Assembly (NCBI GenBank): GCA_041492185.1
Contig: JBGPWL010000002.1
Coordinates: forward strand, 1-64,000
Direction: 5' to 3'
Source of the DNA: JAOAPY01 sp041492185
GTDB taxonomy: Bacteria; Acidobacteriota; Blastocatellia; Pyrinomonadales; Pyrinomonadaceae
DNA: 64,000 bases
The translations under genes and the position numbers were made by a program. The notes beneath the pieces are model-generated. The model ran no database searches. It saw only the letters and a list, made by a program, of their open reading frames with translations, and was not told the origin of the DNA. The stretch's first letter is position 1. Every line of letters starts with the position of its first letter. This document shows positions 1 to 10,698 of the stretch, in pieces.

Positions 1-1238
1 CCCTGCGCGATCTTCAAGGCTTCCGGCAGCGCGCGCAACCGCAGCATTGCAATCACTCCGAATAGCGGCCCGGGCGCGAGAATCATGAACGCGTAGCGCC
101 ACCCAACAAAATTCACAAACTGCGGGATCAGTTCGATCGAGATCGTCGTCAAAAGAAATCCGAGACACGTTTGAATCGTCAACGCGGTGCCGATGTATTG
201 TGGATCGCCAAGCTCGGTGACGCAGGTGGAGAACTGCGCAGAATCCGCGACGACGCTGGCGCCCCAGATGGCTGCGATCAAGATCAGGAACAACGGATTT
301 GCTCCGAAGAGAAATCCAACAGTCAAACAACAACTGCCGCTAATGGCCATCGCCCAGGAAGTAACGACCGTGCGGCCAACTCGATCGGCGACTAATCCGG
401 CGACGACACAACCAACCGCGCCGCACCCAATGACGAGAAACGACGCGACTTCCGCGAGCGCCGGTTTATCTCCGTGCAGCGCCAGACTCGCTCTGATCAT
501 CGCCGGCGTCCACGTCCACATCGCATACAGCTCCCACATGTGGCCGAAGTAACCAAAGTTTGCCAGCCGCACGCCGCGGTTGCTGAAAACTTTGATCACT
601 TGTTGCCAATCGAATTTCGCGGCGGGCAAAGCGAACGGTCCATCATCAACGAAAAAGAAAACTACGATGCCGCCAATAACTGCGAGCAACGAGACAAACA
701 GGACATTGTTGCGCCAATGTGCGCTGCCCAAACCGTTCACGAGGTAAGGTGACGCCTTTCCGAGCGTCAACGCGCCGACCAAAACACCGAGCGCCATGCC
801 CCGCCGCTCGCGAAACCACGTGGCCATGATCTTCATGCCCGGCGGATAGACTCCCGCGAGAAACATGCCGGTGAAGAATCGCAACGCAATACCAAGGCGC
901 GGACCCTGCGCGTAAAAACCGAACGTCGCGTTTGTCAAAGCGCCCGCGCAAGCTGAGATCGCAAACAGAGTTCGCACGTTGATGACGTCCGGCAAGTTGA
1001 GCAACGCGCTCAGCAACGTGCCAAACACAAATCCGAGCTGAACGGCAATGGTCAGCCAACTGGCGCTCGACTCAGAGAGATGCCAATCAGCGCGCAAAGA
1101 CGGAACGACCGCTGAAGCACTAAACCACAGCGACATTCCCAACAATTCAGCGATCGACAACAACGCCAGCGCACGCCAGCGCTCGGTCGCCGCGCCGTTG
1201 GTTTCTTGTCTTTGCAGTTCGCTTCGGTTCGCCGTCAT
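1..1238 (-). CDS. MFS transporter (3' end cut by the window edge)
   Basis: An inner-membrane major facilitator superfamily transporter, substrate unknown. Translating the complement from the ATG at 1238 gives about 412 residues with no stop before base 1. The chain is a run of hydrophobic helices with the typical N-terminal pattern (SLWFSASAVVPSLR, then a helix ending in LPDV) and a cytoplasmic-loop motif (WFRERRGMALGVLVGALTLG) between helices 4 and 5. A second-half repeat of that loop reads GLVADRVGRTVV. The last visible residues (RLRALPEALKIAQG) look like the usual MFS C-terminus, so only a few residues are probably missing. No strong Shine-Dalgarno precedes the start. Family is sure; transported compound is not. 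Confidence 0.85.
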   Translation of the reverse strand, partial: MTANRSELQRQETNGAATERWRALALLSIAELLGMSLWFSASAVVPSLRADWHLSESSASWLTIAVQLGFVFGTLLSALLNLPDVINVRTLFAISACAGALTNATFGFYAQGPRLGIALRFFTGMFLAGVYPPGMKIMATWFRERRGMALGVLVGALTLGKASPYLVNGLGSAHWRNNVLFVSLLAVIGGIVVFFFVDDGPFALPAAKFDWQQVIKVFSNRGVRLANFGYFGHMWELYAMWTWTPAMIRASLALHGDKPALAEVASFLVIGCGAVGCVVAGLVADRVGRTVVTSWAMAISGSCCLTVGFLFGANPLFLILIAAIWGASVVADSAQFSTCVTELGDPQYIGTALTIQTCLGFLLTTISIELIPQFVNFVGWRYAFMILAPGPLFGVIAMLRLRALPEALKIAQ

Positions 1239-1624
1239 CAATCGTGAGCGCCGCAGGTTCACGCAATCATAAGTCCCGTAAATCACGCATACTAACAGAA
1301 AACGACGCTGCAGATCGCGAGCGTCTAACCAAACAACGAGTACGAGTCTCTTGAACTCTCATTCACACCTCGCTTCAGCGAGGTGGAAGCGAGAATGTCT
1401 GCTCGAGTAGCCGTTTCAACGGCTTAATACGAAAACCGTTAAAACGGTTCTCCGAGTATTTGTCTTCCCCGTTTCCACCTGGCTGAAGCCAGGTGTGAAT
1501 GAGAAGTCGCGTTACTTGAAACTGAATTCAGATCACTTCGCTACCAGTGTCTGCCGCCAAACTTCATTCCGTGGTATTCTGAACGCGAACCCACATCCCC
1601 CGGAAAACTTAGTCTTCGAATGTT
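1239..1624. other. Intergenic region between divergent MFS and ndvB-like genes
   Basis: These 386 bases separate two divergently transcribed genes, so both promoters should lie here. I could not pick a convincing -35/-10 pair for either gene; the best -10-like hexamer for the rightward gene is TATTCT near 1573, without a good -35. The centre is taken up by a nested palindromic element (1358-1503), annotated separately. No RNA gene or additional coding frame is evident. Confidence 0.6.
1358..1503. repeat. Nested inverted-repeat element
   Basis: The outer arms, 1358-1386 and 1475-1503, are reverse complements with only two mismatches over 29 bases. Each arm is itself palindromic around CTTCAG or CTGAAG. 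Between them sit two smaller palindromes, GCCGTTTCAACGGC (about 1410-1423) and AACCGTTAAAACGGTT (about 1435-1450). The compensating differences in the arms (CGCTTCAGCG against GGCTGAAGCC) keep both hairpins intact, which points to selection on structure. This layout resembles REP or BIME-like intergenic elements. Confidence 0.8.
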
Positions 1625-4600
1625 ATGAGTGAGTTCTTCGTGTCACTACTTGGAAAGCTCAGGCAAACGCCTGCTCCTGGCGATGAACATCCGATTCGCG
1701 AGGAATTGTTCAGCGTCGAAAGGTTGGAGCAGTTCGCTCAATCGCTCGCGGCCGATCACAAGACTGTCAGGAAGAAGGGCCGGGCCCAACTGTTGCCACG
1801 GCTCGAAGACAATGGCCGCAAACTCATTCTTGCTTACCGCACCATCGTCGAAGCGCTGCGCAGTGGACGCGCCATCTCTCCCGCGGCGGAGTGGCTGGTC
1901 GATAACTTTCACATCGTCGAAGAGCAACTGCGCGAGATTCGCGAAGACCTCCCGCGAAGTTACTACTACGAGTTGCCAAAACTCGCCGCCGGCGAACTGA
2001 AAGATCTGCCGCGCATCTACGCGGTCGCGCTGGCCCTCATCGCGCATACGGACAGTCGCCTCGACGTCAACACGATGCGCCGATTCATCACCGCCTATCA
2101 AACGGTAGCGCCGCTCACTATCGGAGAGCTGTGGGCGGTGGCGATCAGTTTGCGCCTGGCCCTGGTCGAGAATCTGCGACGACTTGCCACGGTGATCGTG
2201 AAGTCGCGCGACGAGCGTGAGCTGGCCGATGAACTTGCGGATAAATTGTTGGAGCTTGCCGCGCGTCAATCGACTGAGGCAGAGCTGGTGCAATTGGTTT
2301 CAGACAGGCTCGGCCGTCACCAAGAGACGCCGCAAGCGCTCATCGTGCAGTTGATGCAGCGCTTGCGCGAACAAGATCCGGCGGTGATGCAGGTTTATGA
2401 CTGGTTGGAAAAGCGGCTGGCCGGCCAGGGTACGAGCGTCGAGCAAGTCATTCATGACGAACATCAGAGACAGGCCGCCGGCCAGGTTACAGTCGGCAAC
2501 ATCATCACCAGCATGCGGCTGTTGTCGACGCTTGACTGGCGCGACTTTTTCGAAAGCGTCAGCCTGGTCGATCCGGTGTTGGGTCGAGATCCCGCGGACG
2601 CTTATTTGAAGATGGAATTTGCCAGTCGCGATCGCTACCGCCACGTCGTTGAGCGAATCAGCAAACAAACGCAAGCGAGCGAGCTGGAGGTGGCTGAGAC
2701 TGCCGTCAAGATGGCGGCTGCGCCAACCGGCAAAGACGTCAATGCCGGCGCGCGATCACACGTTGGTTACTACCTGGTGGGCGCCGGTCTGGATCAGTTG
2801 GAGTCTGCCTGGTCCTGTCATGCACCCGCCGCCGAAGTCTTGCGTCGTTGGGTGTTGCGCCATCCGGCGTTTAACTACCTCGGCACTCTTACGGTTCTGA
2901 CTACGCTCGTGATTGTAGGGTTGGTCGCGGCGATGGCGCATTTAGGCGCTGGTCTGTATCTGGTGATCGCGACAGTTCTGCTTGGGCTAATCCCGGCCAG
3001 CGATCTTGCGCTCGGTGTGCTCAACTGGGATTTGACGCGACTGTTTGGTCCGCGGTTATTGCCGCGCATGAGTACCGCCGAAGGCCTTCCCGAGGACGCT
3101 CGCACGATGGTTGTGGTGCCAACGATCTTCTCGAGCGAGCAAACCGTTCGCGAGCTGCTCGAAAAACTCGAGGTCCATTGCCTTGCGAATAACGATCAGC
3201 GCCTGCACTTCGCCTTGCTCGGAGACTTTGCCGATGCCGCCGCGGAGGAAATGCCGGAAGACTCGACACTGATCGAGGTAGCGCTTGAAGGCATCGAGCA
3301 ATTGAACCAGCGTTATGGTGATAATGCGCCCGCGCGCTTCCATCTGTTTCATCGGCGGCGACAGTGGAATACGAGCGAAGGAAAATGGATCGGATGGGAA
3401 CGCAAGCGCGGCAAGCTGCGCGAATTCAATCGACTTTTGCGCGGAGCGCGCGATACGAGCTTCGCTGTTCAAACAGCCGATGAGAAGTTTCTCTCGCAAA
3501 TTCGCTACGTCATCACGCTTGATTCCGACACACAGTTGCCGCGCGATGCGGCGCGCCGGTTGGTAGGCACTGCCATCCATCCCTTGAACCGCGCGCGATT
3601 TGATCCATCTCTCAAGCGCGTAACCAGCGGCTACGGAATTCTGCAGCCACGCGTCAGTGTCTCGCTCGAAAGCGCGTCCAGATCCAGATTCGCGCGCATC
3701 TTTTCCGGCAATACCGGAATCGATCCTTACACTACCGCCGTCTCGGACGTGTACCAGGATCTTTTTGGCGAAGGCAATTACACCGGCAAGGGTCTCTACG
3801 ACGTCGACGCATTCGAGGCCGCGCTTGCCGATCGTGTGCCGGAAAACTATTTGCTCAGCCACGACTTGTTTGAATCGCTGTTCGCGCGGGCAGCGCTCGT
3901 GACCGACATCGAACTGCTGGACGACTATCCCGCGCATTACGACACTTATGCCCAGCGACAACATCGCTGGACGCGCGGCGACTGGCAAATTCTCCGCTGG
4001 CTCTTCCCCAAAGTGCCTGACGCGAAACGCGGCCGCGCGCGCAACAGTCTGCCGCTGGTCTCGCGCTGGAAAATTCTGGACAACCTGCGTCGCAGTCTGG
4101 TGGCTCCATCGCTGCTGCTCTGGCTGCTCGTGGCCTGGATCTTCTTTCCGGGTTCAGCCGCGCTGTGGACCATTTTTGTCGTTCTGATAATTTCGTTCCC
4201 GGTATATCTACACGTCACTACGAGCTTGCTGTTGCATCCGCGCGGCATTCCCTGGACCAGCCACTTCTGGAGTGTCTGGGGAGACATCCGCACCAACACC
4301 ACGCAGGTTTTGCTTTCGCTCACTTTTCTTCCGCATCAGGCGTATCTGATGATCGACGCTGCGGCGCGCACGCTTTACCGCAAACTGATCTCACACAAAC
4401 ATCTGCTTGAATGGACCACGGCGTCGCAGACCGAGCGCTCGAGCCGGCACGATCTCGCTGCCTTCCTGAAATTCATGTGGGTCGCTGAGGCTCTGGTCAT
4501 GGTCGTTGGATTTCTCACTTTCCTTTTCCGACCCGCAGCTCTAAAGGTGGCCGCGCCGTTTTTGCTGTTGTGGATTCTGTCGCCATTCGTCGCCCATTTT

Positions 4601-7600
4601 TTCAGCCGGCGACAGATCGAGCGGCAACAGCAATTGGCACCCGACGACCTGCGTTTCGCCAGAAACGTGGCCCGTCGCACGTGGCGCTTTTTTGAAAGCT
4701 TTGTTGGCGCCGACGACCACTGGCTGCCGCCCGATAATTTCCAGGAGGATCCACTGCACGTCGTTGCGCATCGCACGTCGCCGACCAACATCGGCTTGCT
4801 TTTGCTATCGACGGCCGCCGCTCACGATTTTGGCTACGTCGGTTCGCTCGAATTCATCGAACGCCAGGAACTGACGTTTGCGACACTCGCAAAGCTGCAA
4901 AAATTTCAGGGTCACTTCTTTAACTGGTACGACACGCGTACGCTCGAACCACTCACGCCGCAGTACATTTCCACCGTGGACAGCGGCAATCTTGCCGGTC
5001 ATCTCATTGCGTTGAAGCAGGCGTGCATCGAACTGCCCGATTCCGAGCTGTTTGACTCGCGGCTCATCAATGGATTTGCGGATACTGTAGATTGCATCGG
5101 CGAAGAAGCGAGAAAGTTGAGCACCGTGCGCCAGCGCACGGACGTGGTCACGGTCAAAGAACTGCGCGAAGGAATTGAAACGTGCCAACGCCTGGTATCA
5201 ACAGCTCCACCGCAGACGCTTGGCGCGTGGCACGAGTTGTTCGCTTCACTGGATCGACGCGCCGCGATCGTCGCCGACATTGTCGACGCCCTCGCGCACG
5301 AGCATGGTCAGGAAGGCTTCACCGATTTGCGTTGGTGGATTGCTGCCTTGCGTTATCAACTTCGTTCCTCTCGACGTGACTTCGACACTCTCGTGCCCTG
5401 GGGCGCAGCACTGACTGAGCATCTTGAACCGATAATCGCAGCCTGTGGCGCCGAAGCGAGAACGCACTGGCAATCGACTGCCGGTTTGTTGAGCAGTGTC
5501 CCCGTAGCTTCGGAGATTCCAGAAATCTGCGATACAGCGCTGTTGCAACTCGCGGGTTTGCAGGGGCAGCTTGATCAGTCTTCCGAGTCGCAGCACGCGG
5601 CAGCGCTCAACGGCCTCAAGCTCCTGACCGGCGCAATTGAGCGTTCCGCTGCAGCCGTGAAAGATTTCATGTCGCGGTTGAGCCGTGTAGCGCAGACTTG
5701 CGACCAAATCGTCGCGCAAATGGATTTTCGCTTTCTGCTCGACAAGGACCGCAAAGTTTTTACCATCGGTTACAACGTTACAGAACAACGCGACGATAAT
5801 TCTTACTACGATTTGCTGGCCTCCGAGGCGCGACTCGCGAGTTTTGTCGCGATTGCCAAGGGGGACGTGCCGCAGGAACACTGGTTCCGCATGGGCCGTT
5901 CGCTTACGTCGGTTGATGGCGGCCGAGCGCTGATTTCGTGGACCGGCACGATGTTCGAATACCTGATGCCGCTGTTGGTGATGCGCAATTACGAAAACAC
6001 GCTGTTGAATCAAACCTACCGCACTGTAGTGGCGCGGCAAATAGAATACGGGCAGGAACGAGGAGTGCCATGGGGCATCTCCGAATCGGCGTATCACGTG
6101 CGCGATCTCCAATTGAACTACCAGTACGGCCCCTTCGGCGTGCCTGGTCTCGGTCTGAAGCGCGGGCTTATCGAGGACCTCGTCGTTGCTCCCTACGCCA
6201 CGATCCTGGCGGCCGGCTTCGCTCCGCAGGCAGCAATCGAAAATCTTCGCTCGCTTAAGCGGGAAGGAGCGCTGGGCGGTTTCGGCTTTTACGAAGCGAT
6301 CGACTTCACGCCCGAGAGACTGCCGAAAGAACAGAAGCACGTGCTGATCCGGACGTTCATGACCCATCATCAGGGCATGAGCCTGGTCGCGCTCGACAAC
6401 GTTCTGAACGATGCTCGTATGGTGAAACGCTTTCACGCCGAGCCGCTCGTGCAGGCCACCGAATTGCTTTTGCAGGAGCGCATTCCCAGGGGTGTGCGCG
6501 CGGCTCATCCGCGCGGCGAAGAAGTATTGACCGGCCGAGTGGCGGGCTCGCTATCGGGATTGGTGACACGAGTTTACGACGCTGCCGATCTGCCGACCCC
6601 GCGCGTGCAGTTGCTCTCAAACGGCACTTACAACGTCATGGTCACGACTGCGGGCTCGGGTTATTCCACGTGTGGAGACGCCGCGGTCACTCGTTGGCGC
6701 GAAGACGTCACGCGGGACAACTGGGGTACGTTCATTTACCTGCGCGATGTTCGCAGTGGAACGGTTTGGTCGGCGGGACATCAACCCATTCAACGTCCGG
6801 CACAATCATACGAGGTGGCCTTTTCGGAAGATAAAGCTGATTTCTGGCGCAGTGATGCCGGCGTTATCACGCACATGGAGGTGGTCGTGTCGGCGGAAGA
6901 CAACGCCGAAGTTCGACGCCTGTCGATAACCAACAACTCGACCCGAACGCGCGACATCGAGCTGACCAGTTATGCCGAAGTCGTCCTCGCGCGCCCGCAA
7001 GCCGATGCCGCGCATCCGGCTTTCAGCAATCTCTTCATCGAGACCGAATTCATCGCGGCGGACAACGCGTTGCTCGCCCGCCGGCGCCCGCGCGCTTCAG
7101 AGGACCAGGAGATTTACGGCATTCATGTAATAGTTGCGGAGACTGACACGGTTGGCGGCGTCCAATATGAAACTGATCGCGGACGCTTTCTGGGACGCGG
7201 TCACACGCCGGCCGATCCGGTTGCCGTGGTCGAGGATCGTCCGCTGTCGAACACGGTGGGCGCGGTGCTTGATCCGGTGTTCAGTTTGCGGCGACGCGTT
7301 CGTGTCCAGCCGAGACAAACGGTGCGCGTATTGTTCGCTACCGCGATCGCGCATTCGCGAGAGGAAGCGATGATGCTCGCCGACAAGTATCACGACGCAA
7401 ACGTGTTCGGGCGGCAAGCAAGACTGGCCTGGACCAAAGCGCAGGTCGAGATGAGCCATCTCAACCTCGATGCCGAAGAGGCGCACCTGTTCCAACGTCT
7501 CGCCGGACGTGTGCTCTATTCAGATCCATCGCTGCGCCCGCGACCTCACGTTCTGGCGCTCAACACGCGTGCGCAATCGGCCCTTTGGGCCCACGGCATC

Positions 7601-10504
7601 AGTGGCGACCTGCCCATTGTGCTGGTGCGAATAAGTCGCGAAGAAGATCTCGACATGGTGCGCAAAGTTTTGCGTGGACACGAGTATCTTCACTACAAGG
7701 GACTGAAGATCGATCTCGTTATCATGAACGATCATCCGACCAGCTATAGCCAGTGGCTTCATGACGAGCTGCAGGCGTTAGTCCGCACCAGCGGCTTGCA
7801 AAGTTTGCAGAACAAACCGGGCGGGGTGTTTTTGACGCGCGCCGATATCATGCCCGAAGAAGATCGCATTCTGCTGCATTCCGTTGCGCGCGTAGTGATC
7901 GTCACCGAGCGCGGGCCACTTGCGGATCAACTCGTGAGGCGCCCAATCGAGGAAGCGTTGCCGCCGGCTTTCGTGCCGCGTATGCCGTCGCACACTTATC
8001 CCGAGGCTGCGGCGCCGATGCCCGAGCTTACCTTCTTCAATGGGTTGGGCGGTTTCAGTGAACGCGGACGCGAATACGTGATCGTCCTGGGTGCGGGACA
8101 ATGGACGCCGGCGCCGTGGGCCAACGTGATCGCAAACCGAAACGACTTTGGCTTCCAGGTTTCGGAGACAGGCGGCGGCTTCACATGGTCGGTTAATAGC
8201 AGCGAGAATCGTTTGACCCCCTGGTCCAACGATGCTGTCAGCGATCCGCCAGGCGAAATTGTTTACCTGCGCGATGAAGACACCGGGACCGTCTGGTCAG
8301 CCACGCCACTGCCGATTCGCGAAAAAGAGCCCTACATCGTCAGGCATGGGCAGGGGTACACGGTCTTTGAACACACGAGTCACGGAATCTCGCAGGAACT
8401 TCTTCTGTTTGCTCCTTTGGAAGCCGCGGTGAAGATCTCGCTCTTGCGATTACGCAATCGCACCGACCGGAAACGAAGGCTAACAGTGACGCTTTATAAC
8501 GAACTGGTGCTCGGCGCTGCCCGCACGACCTCCGCGCCCTACGTCATCACCGAGATCGATCGACCCGCCGACACGATCTTTGCGCGCAATCCTTTCAACA
8601 ACGAATTCGCGGGCCGCGTCGCTTTTGCGGCAACGAGTGAAAGAGTTTCCAGCGCCACTTGTGACCGCAAAGAATTCATTGGCCGCAATGGCACGCTGAC
8701 TGGTCCGGCGGCTTTGCGCCGAATGAACTTGGCCGGACGCGACGGCGCCGGACTCGATCCCTGTGCCGCATTGCAAACAACAATTGAGCTGGCGCCGCAT
8801 GAAGGAAAGGAAGTCATCTTTTTACTTGGAGAAGCTGCTTCGAAAGAAGAAGCGCAGGCGTTGGCTGAAAAATTCAAGCATCCCGGGAATGTGAACGGCG
8901 CGTTTGAGGATGTGCTAACGCATTGGGACACACTGCTGGGTACGGTGGAGGTCAAGACACCTGACCTGGCAATGGACACGATGCTCAATCGTTGGTTGCT
9001 CTATCAAACGCTGGCGTGTCGCATCTGGGCGCGCTCGGCTTTCTATCAGTCCGGCGGGGCGTTTGGATTTCGCGATCAGTTGCAGGACGTGATGGCGCTC
9101 GTGTACAGCAGCCCGGCCATCGCTCGCCAACAGACTCTTCTGGCCGCCAGCCGTCAGTTCAAGGAAGGCGATGTGCAACATTGGTGGCATCCGCCAAGTG
9201 GACGCGGCGTGCGCACGCGTTTTTCCGATGATCTGCTGTGGCTACCGTTTGTCGCTACGTTCTACGCAAGCGTTACCGGCGACTCTTCGGTGTTCGACGA
9301 GGTGGTTCCGTTTCTCGAACAGCCGCTGCTGAAACCCGACGAGCAGGAAGCCTACATGCAGCCCTCAGTCTCGGCGGAGTCGGCCTCAGTTTTTGAACAC
9401 TGCATTCGGGCGCTCGATCGCAGCTTAGCAGTCGGCGAACACGGGCTACCCCTGATGGGCGGTGGCGACTGGAACGACGGCATGAATCGCGTGGGCCATC
9501 TGGGCAAAGGCGAGAGCGTTTGGGTTGGCTGGTTTCTCTATACCACGCTGGCAGCGTTTGCCCCCGTGTGCGACGAACGTAAGGAGCAGACGCGCGGCGA
9601 CCGCTATCGTAAGCATCTCGAGAAACTGCAGAAGGCGTTGGCGGAAAAAGGTTGGGACGGCGACTGGTATCGACGTGCTTACTTCGACGACGGCACACCG
9701 CTCGGCTCGGTGCAAAACGATGAGTGTCGCATCGACTCGATTGTCCAGTCGTGGTCTGTTATTTCCGGCGCGGCTGAAAGCTACCGAGCACAGCGCGCGA
9801 TGGCTGCAGTTGAAGAGTATTTGATTCAACGCGGCGATGGGCTGGTGATTCTTTTTACACCGCCATTCGACAAGGGCAAGTTGGACGTTGGCTACATCAA
9901 AGGCTACGTGCCGGGCGTGCGCGAGAATGGCGGACAATATACTCACGCGGCGCTGTGGACCTTGATCGCCTTTGCCATGCTCGGCGACGGCGAGCGCGCC
10001 GGCGAACTCTTCTCGCTGTTGAATCCGGTGAACCACTCTTCGACGCGCGCCGGGCTGCACAAATACAAAGTTGAACCGTACGTGGCCGTCGGCGACGTTT
10101 ATGCCGTGCCGCCGCATACGGGCCGTGGTGGTTGGACGTGGTACACAGGTTCTGCTGGTTGGATGTATCGCGCGGGACTCGAATCGATTCTTGGCTTCAA
10201 GTTGCGCGGCGAGCGTTTGCAGATCGATCCGTGCGTACCGCGCTGGTGGCGCGACTTTGAGATTACTTACCGTCGCGGTCGCACCACCTATCATATTCGA
10301 GTTGAGAACCCGCACGGATTCAGCCGCGGCGTTGCCAGTGTAGCAGTGGACGGCACGATACAATCCGCCGACGAAATTTCGTTAACCGATGACGGGCAAA
10401 CTCACATTGTTGGCGTGGTGCTTGGCGAAAAGCCCGCCCCTGGTGAGCCGGAGCCTGCGAAACGCCAGATGGAACACCAGGGGTCGGCGAGCACTGGTTC
10501 GTAG
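1625..10504 (+). CDS. ndvB: Cyclic beta-glucan synthase (NdvB/Cgs type, GT84-GH94)
   Basis: A giant membrane enzyme of 2959 residues that should build cyclic beta-1,2-glucan from UDP-glucose, matching the roughly 2800-residue size of NdvB/Cgs. The N-terminus carries the family's helical region (LPRSYYYELPKLA at about 110-122). Membrane helices near 418-470 precede the glucosyltransferase domain, with TLDSDTQLP near 632 and a QHRW motif (QRQHRWTRGDW) near 777. More membrane helices follow at about 825-870 and 960-1000. A glycoamylase-like middle part has THHQGMS near 1580. The C-terminal GH94 phosphorylase-like module has GGGDWNDGMN near 2610, whose Asp is the expected catalytic acid. The chosen ATG has no obvious Shine-Dalgarno but gives the expected N-terminus. 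A piece of its 3' end recurs downstream of the next gene. Confidence 0.93.
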   Translation: MSEFFVSLLGKLRQTPAPGDEHPIREELFSVERLEQFAQSLAADHKTVRKKGRAQLLPRLEDNGRKLILAYRTIVEALRSGRAISPAAEWLVDNFHIVEEQLREIREDLPRSYYYELPKLAAGELKDLPRIYAVALALIAHTDSRLDVNTMRRFITAYQTVAPLTIGELWAVAISLRLALVENLRRLATVIVKSRDERELADELADKLLELAARQSTEAELVQLVSDRLGRHQETPQALIVQLMQRLREQDPAVMQVYDWLEKRLAGQGTSVEQVIHDEHQRQAAGQVTVGNIITSMRLLSTLDWRDFFESVSLVDPVLGRDPADAYLKMEFASRDRYRHVVERISKQTQASELEVAETAVKMAAAPTGKDVNAGARSHVGYYLVGAGLDQLESAWSCHAPAAEVLRRWVLRHPAFNYLGTLTVLTTLVIVGLVAAMAHLGAGLYLVIATVLLGLIPASDLALGVLNWDLTRLFGPRLLPRMSTAEGLPEDARTMVVVPTIFSSEQTVRELLEKLEVHCLANNDQRLHFALLGDFADAAAEEMPEDSTLIEVALEGIEQLNQRYGDNAPARFHLFHRRRQWNTSEGKWIGWERKRGKLREFNRLLRGARDTSFAVQTADEKFLSQIRYVITLDSDTQLPRDAARRLVGTAIHPLNRARFDPSLKRVTSGYGILQPRVSVSLESASRSRFARIFSGNTGIDPYTTAVSDVYQDLFGEGNYTGKGLYDVDAFEAALADRVPENYLLSHDLFESLFARAALVTDIELLDDYPAHYDTYAQRQHRWTRGDWQILRWLFPKVPDAKRGRARNSLPLVSRWKILDNLRRSLVAPSLLLWLLVAWIFFPGSAALWTIFVVLIISFPVYLHVTTSLLLHPRGIPWTSHFWSVWGDIRTNTTQVLLSLTFLPHQAYLMIDAAARTLYRKLISHKHLLEWTTASQTERSSRHDLAAFLKFMWVAEALVMVVGFLTFLFRPAALKVAAPFLLLWILSPFVAHFFSRRQIERQQQLAPDDLRFARNVARRTWRFFESFVGADDHWLPPDNFQEDPLHVVAHRTSPTNIGLLLLSTAAAHDFGYVGSLEFIERQELTFATLAKLQKFQGHFFNWYDTRTLEPLTPQYISTVDSGNLAGHLIALKQACIELPDSELFDSRLINGFADTVDCIGEEARKLSTVRQRTDVVTVKELREGIETCQRLVSTAPPQTLGAWHELFASLDRRAAIVADIVDALAHEHGQEGFTDLRWWIAALRYQLRSSRRDFDTLVPWGAALTEHLEPIIAACGAEARTHWQSTAGLLSSVPVASEIPEICDTALLQLAGLQGQLDQSSESQHAAALNGLKLLTGAIERSAAAVKDFMSRLSRVAQTCDQIVAQMDFRFLLDKDRKVFTIGYNVTEQRDDNSYYDLLASEARLASFVAIAKGDVPQEHWFRMGRSLTSVDGGRALISWTGTMFEYLMPLLVMRNYENTLLNQTYRTVVARQIEYGQERGVPWGISESAYHVRDLQLNYQYGPFGVPGLGLKRGLIEDLVVAPYATILAAGFAPQAAIENLRSLKREGALGGFGFYEAIDFTPERLPKEQKHVLIRTFMTHHQGMSLVALDNVLNDARMVKRFHAEPLVQATELLLQERIPRGVRAAHPRGEEVLTGRVAGSLSGLVTRVYDAADLPTPRVQLLSNGTYNVMVTTAGSGYSTCGDAAVTRWREDVTRDNWGTFIYLRDVRSGTVWSAGHQPIQRPAQSYEVAFSEDKADFWRSDAGVITHMEVVVSAEDNAEVRRLSITNNSTRTRDIELTSYAEVVLARPQADAAHPAFSNLFIETEFIAADNALLARRRPRASEDQEIYGIHVIVAETDTVGGVQYETDRGRFLGRGHTPADPVAVVEDRPLSNTVGAVLDPVFSLRRRVRVQPRQTVRVLFATAIAHSREEAMMLADKYHDANVFGRQARLAWTKAQVEMSHLNLDAEEAHLFQRLAGRVLYSDPSLRPRPHVLALNTRAQSALWAHGISGDLPIVLVRISREEDLDMVRKVLRGHEYLHYKGLKIDLVIMNDHPTSYSQWLHDELQALVRTSGLQSLQNKPGGVFLTRADIMPEEDRILLHSVARVVIVTERGPLADQLVRRPIEEALPPAFVPRMPSHTYPEAAAPMPELTFFNGLGGFSERGREYVIVLGAGQWTPAPWANVIANRNDFGFQVSETGGGFTWSVNSSENRLTPWSNDAVSDPPGEIVYLRDEDTGTVWSATPLPIREKEPYIVRHGQGYTVFEHTSHGISQELLLFAPLEAAVKISLLRLRNRTDRKRRLTVTLYNELVLGAARTTSAPYVITEIDRPADTIFARNPFNNEFAGRVAFAATSERVSSATCDRKEFIGRNGTLTGPAALRRMNLAGRDGAGLDPCAALQTTIELAPHEGKEVIFLLGEAASKEEAQALAEKFKHPGNVNGAFEDVLTHWDTLLGTVEVKTPDLAMDTMLNRWLLYQTLACRIWARSAFYQSGGAFGFRDQLQDVMALVYSSPAIARQQTLLAASRQFKEGDVQHWWHPPSGRGVRTRFSDDLLWLPFVATFYASVTGDSSVFDEVVPFLEQPLLKPDEQEAYMQPSVSAESASVFEHCIRALDRSLAVGEHGLPLMGGGDWNDGMNRVGHLGKGESVWVGWFLYTTLAAFAPVCDERKEQTRGDRYRKHLEKLQKALAEKGWDGDWYRRAYFDDGTPLGSVQNDECRIDSIVQSWSVISGAAESYRAQRAMAAVEEYLIQRGDGLVILFTPPFDKGKLDVGYIKGYVPGVRENGGQYTHAALWTLIAFAMLGDGERAGELFSLLNPVNHSSTRAGLHKYKVEPYVAVGDVYAVPPHTGRGGWTWYTGSAGWMYRAGLESILGFKLRGERLQIDPCVPRWWRDFEITYRRGRTTYHIRVENPHGFSRGVASVAVDGTIQSADEISLTDDGQTHIVGVVLGEKPAPGEPEPAKRQMEHQGSASTGS

Positions 10505-10698
10505 ATGCTCGTTGACGCGGCATCTTCCCGGTGATTTAATGCCCGCGGCTCAACTAAATTGGCGTGGCGCGACAACCGCGCGGCGTGGAATCCTCCACCG
10601 CAACCTGCCGCCCACCCATCCTGTTCCTCTTGGGATCCTATTCAGGATAGCCGATGTTTGTTCAGGGTTCCTTCTTTCTCAGAGCCGGAGGTAAAGCT

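Noticed and set aside
187..552. A 121-codon plus-strand frame at the left end
   Set aside because: It is antisense to the MFS transporter gene, whose minus-strand frame has clear transporter motifs and runs off the window edge.
5246..6508. A 420-codon minus-strand frame inside ndvB, and a 310-codon one at 3056-3988
   Set aside because: Both lie opposite the well-supported glucan synthase. Their products are rich in Arg, His and Gln without domains, as expected for shadows of a GC-rich gene.
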